64,000 nt of DNA from Sequoia sempervirens (Eukaryota > Streptophyta > Pinopsida > Cupressales > Cupressaceae). Of the stretch, positions 57,301-64,000 are shown piece after piece. Made by a program: the position numbers and the translations under genes. Numbering within the stretch: the stretch's first letter is position 1; each line of letters starts with the position of its first letter. The notes under the pieces are model-generated. The model was not told where the DNA came from. It was given only the letters and a program-made list of their open reading frames with translations, and made no database searches. The stretch lies in assembly GCA_007258455.2 (NCBI GenBank), contig VDFB02373365.1:225398194-225462193 (forward strand). Reading direction: 5' to 3'.

Positions 57301-58058
57301 TTGGAGACTAGGGAGCTAGGGTACTCTAATGATGGAAAGAGTACAAAAAATCTTCACAAGCATAAAAGAAATAATACAAGAAGAAATGATTTTTTAGAAG
57401 CCTCGTGTAGGATTAAAAAAGGAAAGGAGTTTGAAATATTTCATATAATGATTTTACCCACCCAAACCACTCAAGATATTTCAAGGCACTATTGACACAA
57501 AATTTTTGCACGCGTCAACTCTAATAGCATGGAGTACAATAAAAAAATTAATTATGTTTCTTAATGGTAGGGGTGTTGTCTTTTCCATAAAAGATGGAAT
57601 GGAAGACATGAGTTATTTACATGTGAACAACAAGATTTATTTAAAATTATCACCAGTTGGTTTGAGCAGTTGCCGTTCCAAATGAAAATTTCTCAAGTTA
57701 CCATTAATGTTGAAAATTTTGAACTAATTGTGATTTTTGTCTTGGACGAGAAGGTTTTGTTATTTGATTTTGTTTCTAGCTCAATTAGGTAGAGTTGAGA
57801 TTGTGTTTGAAATTAAAAGATAAAAGGTATACATTCAAGTTTGCTATGTTATATCTATATACATCAAAGAAATTACCAAATAGACTGCATTGCATTATGC
57901 AAATGTGTACAACAAAGAAGAGAGTGAATACTTGTTACAAAAAGTAGTCTTTATTGATAATCATAAATGTATGGTGTCCCACACAAGCCATGGGACTAAC
58001 TATTTTAATGCAATAAAGGAAATAGACTATACATTTATAGATACATAAAAGTAAAAAT
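57301..58058. other. Unassigned AT-rich sequence
   Basis: Short frames only, no recognised family. Bases 57301-57500 may be the tail of the LINE remnant. Confidence 0.35.
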
Positions 58059-58907
58059 TGACAAGAGAGAAAACCCAAGACATAGAAAATGATGCAAACA
58101 ACCAGAGAAATTTTATTATTGTTTAGAAAGGAAAATATTACATGCAAAGGATCTCAAATCCTTGAGCTCTACAATACATGCAAATTACCAAAAAACTACA
58201 TAAACTACAGAAATTCCCCTTTTGCAGCATGCGAACTCTTTCCCCCAAAAAGCTACCCAAAAATTAGAAACTAGCTCATAAATAGCCCCTTTTTGGTTTG
58301 GAGACAAAAAAATATTCAAGATATGAGTTTTGCCAGTTTGGCACCAAAAATTAGAATTTGAAATTAAAAAATTGAGTCCTAATTCAAAATTTGACAATTT
58401 TCTAAAAATTGGCCAACTTTCGGAAGCCATAACTTTTGATCTGGGACTCCGTTTTTTGAACCATTTGCACCATTGGAAAGGTCTCGGAGTGAAGAACATG
58501 CCAAGATCAACCTCTATTGGTTCTAATGATTTTTAGGCCTATATAGGACCATTTGGTGCCTCAAACTAGACTCAGAAGGTTTTTCAAGGTAAAAAGCAGA
58601 AACTGAAACTTGAATAACTTTCAAACTGTGAATGATCTTGACCTAATTCTTTCGCCAAAGTGCTTATTTTTCCATCCTGAACCTTCCCATAATTTTTTTT
58701 CTTCCCACGCCTTCAAATTCACACCTACTAAAAATAGCAGTTGAGCAGAAAAAGCAAAAAAGCAGTTCTGAAAGTTGGGAACTCTTACTCGACGAAAAGG
58801 GTATTTAGAAATGCATAAACATCTATAAAAAGAAAACAAAAGGAACATAAATGGAAAGCATATTTTTGGGTGATGCAAGATTTCCCTCACTCGATGCTCC
58901 TGCATCA
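58059..58907 (-). repeat. 3' LTR of gypsy-3 (849 bp)
   Basis: Plus-strand ends TGACAAGAGAG...CCTGCATCA. The minus-strand sequence before it has a weak purine tract (ACCCTGGGCGTC). Confidence 0.92.
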
Positions 58908-58979
58908 GACGCCCAGGGTAATTTGAGAAGTGATCTCGTCACGTCTCAAATGCTTGAGGAAAACCCAAATGGTCAACCT

Positions 58980-61900
58980 CTGCCTTAGACAACTAGGATG
59001 AATCTTCCACAGGCCTTCCACTCCACTTCACTAGATATTCTTCATGCTGCTTGTTTCTAGTATTTCTTCCCACACAGCTATCCAAGATTTTTTCAATCTC
59101 CTCCTTCTCTGAAGTAGGTGCTGGAATGCCACACTGTTCCATTGTTGGTACTTCCTCTGTGCCACCTTCATGATACTTTGTCAAATCTAAAATATTGAAC
59201 ATAGGGGAAATGTTGACTCCATTCAGTAACTCTACCTCATATGCATTCCTTGAATCATGCCCCTTCAAAATTTTATAGGGATCGAACTTCTTCATCTTAA
59301 ATTTTTTATAGGTTCCCACTGGAAACCTTTCTTTCCTCAAGTGGACCATCACTTCATCACCAATCTAAAACTCCTTATTCCTCCTCTTCTAATTTTCCTT
59401 AGCCTTATACTGCATATTCATCTTGTTAATATGTTCTCTTACCTTCTCATGTATCTTCTTGATCTGCTCTACAAAGTCATTGGCTTCGAAACTTGTCTTC
59501 TTCTCTTGGTCCATGTTTCTTAGTTCTAGAGCAATTCTGGGACTGCCTCCATACACAATTTGGAATGGTGATCTTCCTATGCTCCAATTGACATAATTGT
59601 TGTAAGCAAATTCTGCCTGCGGTAAGATCAAGTCCCATCCCTTGGGTTTATCTCCTACCAAGCATCTTAATAGGTTACCCAAACTTCTGTTCACAACCAC
59701 AGTCTTCCCATCAGTTTGGGGATGGTGTGCAAAACTGAACTTCAACTATGTTTTCAACTTCTTCCACAAGGTCCTCCAAAAGTTCCAAACAAATTTTGTG
59801 TCACGATCTAAGACTATACTCTTTGGAAAACCATGTAGCCTCACCACCTCTCTGAAGAATAAGTCAACAATGTGGACTGCATTATGGGTCTTCTAGCATG
59901 GGATGAAATGTGCCATCTTCGAAAACCTATCAACTACCACAAATACTGAATCATTCCCTCTCTATGTCCTTGGCAAACCAAGAACAAAGTCCATACTAAT
60001 ATCCTCCCACAACCTCTCTAGTACAGGTAAGGGCTGATACAATCGTGTATTCTGGCTCACTCCTTTAGCCATCTGACATACCCTACAACTCTGCACAAAA
60101 TTCTTCACATCATGTGATAATTGAGGCCAATAATAATGCTCACTAATAATGGCAATGGTCTTATCCCAACCAAAATGTCCTGCCATTCCTCCACTATGCT
60201 TCTCCTTTATCAGGTTCTCCCTCATGGAACTCCTCGGAAAACACAATTGACTTCCCTTAAACAACATGCCATCCTAGATTATGAAATCTAGCCACTTCGT
60301 CTCGTCAACTGTGACAGGCTCCTTGCAAGATCTTCAAGGTACAATGTCTTGAGTTCATTGAACCCAATCACTTCAATCTGCATCTTTGTCAACAATGTTT
60401 TCTTCCTACTTAAGGAATTTGCAACCCTATTTGACTTCCCACTCCTATGCTTGATGATCAGTAAATAGAACAAATTCCTTCGGTAACAAATAATGTCTCC
60501 ATTTTTTTAATGCTTGAACTATTGCATAAAATTCTTGATCATATATAGAGTACTTTCTCTTTGCATCATTTAAATTTTCACTAAAATAGGCAATGGGCTA
60601 ACCTTCTTGGCTCATCACTGCTCCAATGGCACAACCATTGGCATCACAATCCACCTGAAACACCTTATTGAAATCCAGAGGGGGATAAAACTAGTTGCTT
60701 TGTCACGTTCTGCTTCAACAGATCAAAACTCTTCATTGCTCTAGTGCTCCAATTGAACTCTTTTCTATCCCCTCTCATTGTTTCAGTTAGTGGTGCACAA
60801 ATACTACTGAAGTTTCTAATGAAATTTCTACAAAAACTTTCCAAACCTTGGAAAGATCTCACCTCAGTAGCAGTTCTTGGGGTAGACCATACTAGAATAG
60901 CCTTCACCTTCTCTGGGTCCATCTTGAGACCTTTTTTCGAGACAACAAACCCTAAGTACACTAACTCCTTCTTCACAAAACTACACTTCTTCAAATTAAT
61001 CAACTATTTCTCTTCTCTCAATTTCTCAAAATCCCTAAAAATATGCATTAAATGATCATCCAAAGTCTTACTGAAAATCAAAATATCATCTAGATACACA
61101 ATAACAAAACTTCCTAGAAACTCTTTTAGTACCTTGTTCATGAGCCGCATGAATGTGCTCGATGCATTGGTTAGCCCAAAGGGCATGAATAACCACTCGT
61201 AAAGGCCCTATTTGATCTTGAAGGTAGTCTTCTATTCATCTCCCTCATGAATTCGGATTTGGTGATATCCACTCTTTGAATCAATCTTTGTGAAGTACTG
61301 TGCTCCACTCAAACAGTTCATGAGGTCATCCATACTTGGTAGGGGAAATATGTACTTGATTGTTATCTTATTTATGGCCCAGGAGTCTGTACACATCCTC
61401 CACTCCATCTCCTTCTTCGTTGGTAGTACTACAGGTATTGCACATGGGCTCAAACTCTATCAAATCAAAACCTTTCTCAACAACTCCTGAACTTGTTTGT
61501 TCAACTCCTCATTTTCTACAGGAGTCATTCTGTGAGCTGCCTTATTTGGAAAACTAGCTCTAGGGATCAAGTCAATATGATGACTGATCATCCTCATTGG
61601 TGGTAAACCCTTAGGTACGTTATTAGAAATAATCTCTTGAAACTCATCCAATAGTCCAGAAACTTCTACTGGCACCTTCTCACTATCTTCCTTTTCCATT
61701 CTAGGAATCAATGCATAACACATACGCTCATGCTTCATGCCTTCTAAAAATTTCCTTGCATCGACAAAACAAATTCTAGCACTACTACATACCTTTTCTT
61801 CATCCTTCTTCAGGGGCTTCAACTTATAGTGGACTCCATCCTTCATCAGGGAATAAGTGTTTGCATGGCCATCATGTACAACTCGCCTATCAAACTACCA

Positions 61901-63389
61901 CAGCCTCCCCAACAACATGTGACATGAATCCATGGGGATGATATCACATAGTACCTCATCATGATAGCTTCCAATCTTGAACTTCACCAGGCACTGCTCA
62001 TTGACCAAAAATTTGTGGTCTTTCTGCAACCAAGCAATTCGATATGGATGTGGATGCCTTTCCCTTTTCAGCTTCAACTTCGTAACCATCTCTTTTGACA
62101 CCAGATTATCAGTGCTCCCACTATCAATAATGACATCACAAAATTTTTCTTCACACTTGCACCTTATGTAGAACAAATTTTTTCTTTGTTCTGACTCCTT
62201 CTCTTCAGTCACTAGGGCTCTTCTAATCACTAGGACTTCTCCCCTTTCTGCATCATCTGAATGCTTAGATTGAGCCTCCTCATCTGCATGTGCAACCCTT
62301 CCACAACCTTCCAGCCCTCTGTCTTCCCTTCCTTGATGTTGTGGACATTCATAGGCTCGATGCCCTTCTTCACCACAATAGAAACAAGTTCCTCTAAAAC
62401 CACCTCTTCCGGGTCCTGGCCCAGATCTTCCTCGTCCTCTACCTCTTTGATCACCACTATTTTGATCAAGAGGCAGTAGAAGTTATCATTCTTCAGGCTT
62501 CAATTGGTACTCACATCTTCATTTTTTCTTTCATCCTCATTTCGGCTCTTAGAAGATCTTCCACTACCCCTTCCACTTTGAATTCCTCATCCTTTTTGCT
62601 TGCTGTCAAATCTTTTGTTCAACTTCTTCTCAACTTTTAGAGAAAACTGGTATGTATCCTCAATGGTGGTCATTCTTACTAGGGTTAGCTACTCTTGAAT
62701 GCTCAGTCGTAACCTATTAAGATAACAGGCTACCTTCTCCTTGTTGGCCTATGCATGGCCTATTTAGATGATCATCTTGTGAAAATATTCTATGTATTCT
62801 TTCATAGATCTACTTCCTTGCTTCAACCCTTGCAATTTCTTTAGTAGATCTAACTCGTAGTCCACTAGTAGGAACTACTTCAATTTCTCCACCATGTGAT
62901 CCCAACTGTTGATCTTTCCTTTACCTCTTCGATTGCTCTCCAATTGGAACTTTTTCCACCAAATATTGGCATGGCCCTTCAACTTTGTTTTTGAAAACTT
63001 ACCCTGATCTGGGTCCTCTACTTCTTCATACTAAAAATACTCTTCTAGCTCGTTGATCCAACCGATCAACTTTTTCGGGTTCAGACTTCCAAATAATTGG
63101 GAACTTCTATTCTAGGTCTTTTTCTAATCTTTGAAATGGCCCTTATCAGCTACATCTAATCTTGATCAATCATTTCTTCTTCCTCTTCTACATCTGAATC
63201 TTCCACCTCTTCTTCATCCACGCTTTCTCCTCTCCTTCCCGGGTTTAACCCTCTTCTCATTTGTTCCTACAATGCATCAATTTGTCTTTGGAGGGCTCTA
63301 AAACCCTCGACTGCCAATGGATCTCTTCCACCAACATTTCTACCACCTCAGACACCACCACGCCTACCAGGAATCACTCTTGGAGGCAT
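58980..63389 (-). pseudogene. gag-pol: Gypsy-3 gag-pol-chromodomain polyprotein pseudogene
   Basis: Starts MPPRVIPGRRGG at 63389. Zinc knuckle FYCGEEGHRAYEC near 62370. Protease VIIDSGSTDNLVS near 62120, with the catalytic DSG intact. Reverse transcriptase from about 61560: CTDSWAINK (61390), SGYHQIRI (61275), MPFGLTNAS (61185) and the YLDD box (about 61100), intact. RNase H is frame-shifted. Integrase: SCRVCQMAKGVSQNT (60080) and MDFVLGLP (59985) are present; the third catalytic Glu is Val in DGKTVVVNRS (about 59705). The C-terminal part has MVHLRKERFPVGTY, and the chromodomain has EEYLVKWSGRPVEDSSW near 59010. Unlike gypsy-1 and gypsy-2, the RNase H/integrase linker (about 60310) has no insertion. 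Stops and shifts make it inactive. Confidence 0.92.
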
Positions 63390-63470
63390 CTTGAATATCT
63401 CAAACCCACAACCACAGTTCTGGTGCGAACTGCCTCACGATCGGTGATATGTCCACACGCTCAAGAAAAC

Positions 63471-63484
63471 GCACTCTGATACCA
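63471..63484 (-). other. Primer binding site of gypsy-3
   Basis: Minus-strand TGGTATCAGAGTGC, two bases from the LTR, initiator-methionine tRNA type. Confidence 0.9.
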
Positions 63485-63486
63485 CC

Positions 63487-64000
63487 TGACGAGGGAGAAA
63501 ACCAAAAAAATAGAAAATGATGCAAACAACCAAAGAAATTTTATTATTGTTTAGAAAGGAAAATATTACATGTAGAGGATCTCAAATCCTCGAGATCTGT
63601 AATACATGCAAATTACCGAAAGCTACAGAAACTACAAAAATTCTCCTTTTGCAGCATGCAAACTCTTTTCCACAAAAAGCTACCCAAAAATCATAAACTA
63701 GCCCATAAATAGCCCCTTTTCAGTTTGGATCCATAAACAATATTCGAGATATGAGTTTTTGCGGTTTGGCACCAAAAAATACAATTTGAAATTAAAAATT
63801 CAAGTCCTAATTCAAAATTTGACAATTTTCCAAAAATCGGCCAACTTCCGGAAACCATAACTTTTGATCCAGGACTTCGTTTTTCAAACCATTTGCACCA
63901 TCAGAAAGGTCTCAGAGTGAAGAATGCACTAAAAACCCCCTCTGCCCATTCTGATGATTTTTGGGCCTGTACGGGACCATTTAGTGCCTCAAACTAGACT
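63487..64000 (-). repeat. 5' LTR of gypsy-3, partial
   Basis: Begins on the plus strand TGACGAGGGAG and follows 58059-58570 closely to the end of the window. Confidence 0.92.

Larger units (their letters stand above)
58059..64000 (-). mobile_element. Gypsy-3, chromovirus on the minus strand (runs off the window)
   Basis: 3' LTR 58059-58907 (849 bp) and partial 5' LTR 63487-64000 are nearly identical over the shared part. The primer site and a complete gag-to-chromodomain coding order lie between them. The left flank 5-mer is AAAAT; its partner is outside the window. It is the same broad family as gypsy-1 by LTR start (TGATGCAGGAGCATC) and protein, and the least interrupted gypsy copy here. 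Confidence 0.92.

Noticed and set aside
57208..57495. Possible small membrane protein (MFIIILLIMVVG)
   Set aside because: It lies in the tail of the decayed LINE remnant and has no support beyond chance openness.

Overview
This is a plant nuclear sequence made almost wholly of nested, decayed retrotransposons. I find no intact host gene, rRNA, tRNA or CRISPR array. Strong AT richness, frequent in-frame stops, tRNA-iMet-type primer binding sites on every LTR element with a readable site, chromovirus Ty3/gypsy elements, Ty1/copia elements and a plant L1 LINE all point to intergenic DNA of a seed plant with a large repeat-rich genome. A gymnosperm is plausible, but the species cannot be fixed from sequence alone. 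Element names below (U, C, gypsy-1 and so on) are mine.

Layout. (1) 1-15721 is a four-level nest. Element C, a gag-protease-only LTR element ending at 15721, is interrupted by a plus-strand element 'U' that begins before the window and ends at 13550. The U 3' LTR is split by chromovirus gypsy-1 (4935-12693, target duplication GATTC). Gypsy-1 is itself split by a 2.77-kb solo LTR (9037-11808, duplication AGGAC). (2) 15722-16720 and 36243-36790 hold a repeated promoter-like segment, separated by gypsy-2 (16721-36237, duplication TCACG/TCATG). Gypsy-2 contains a minus-strand U element (21188-32635, duplication ACAAG/AAAAG), which in turn contains a small plus-strand copia derivative (25719-29554, duplication CTTTA). 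(3) 36790-39050 is AT-rich with two tandem duplications. (4) 39067-54517 is a full-length but dead L1-type LINE with a 16-bp target duplication. It is interrupted by a solo LTR (39292-39660, duplication ATTAA) and by a minus-strand copia element (42756-51070), whose 5' LTR carries a 782-bp terminal-inverted-repeat element. (5) 55.7-57.3 kb is the 3' remnant of a second LINE. (6) 58059-64000 is a minus-strand chromovirus whose 5' LTR runs off the window.

Most notable points. The two U elements each carry a roughly 1200-codon reading frame that I cannot assign to a family. It lies where pol would normally lie and runs nearly to the polypurine tract. Homology between the copies is visible from the start codon and leader to the C-terminus. 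This is the best candidate here for something undescribed: a non-autonomous LTR family carrying a large unknown ORF, probably mobilised by a relative of the copia element at 42.8-51.1 kb. Separately, two unrelated elements have inserted within 3 bp of the same homologous site in two different gypsy copies.

No gene here is likely to be functional as written. Boundaries fixed by TG...CA ends plus target duplications are reliable to the base. Coding spans are approximate because of frameshifts. Similarity statements come from reading by eye, not from computed alignments.
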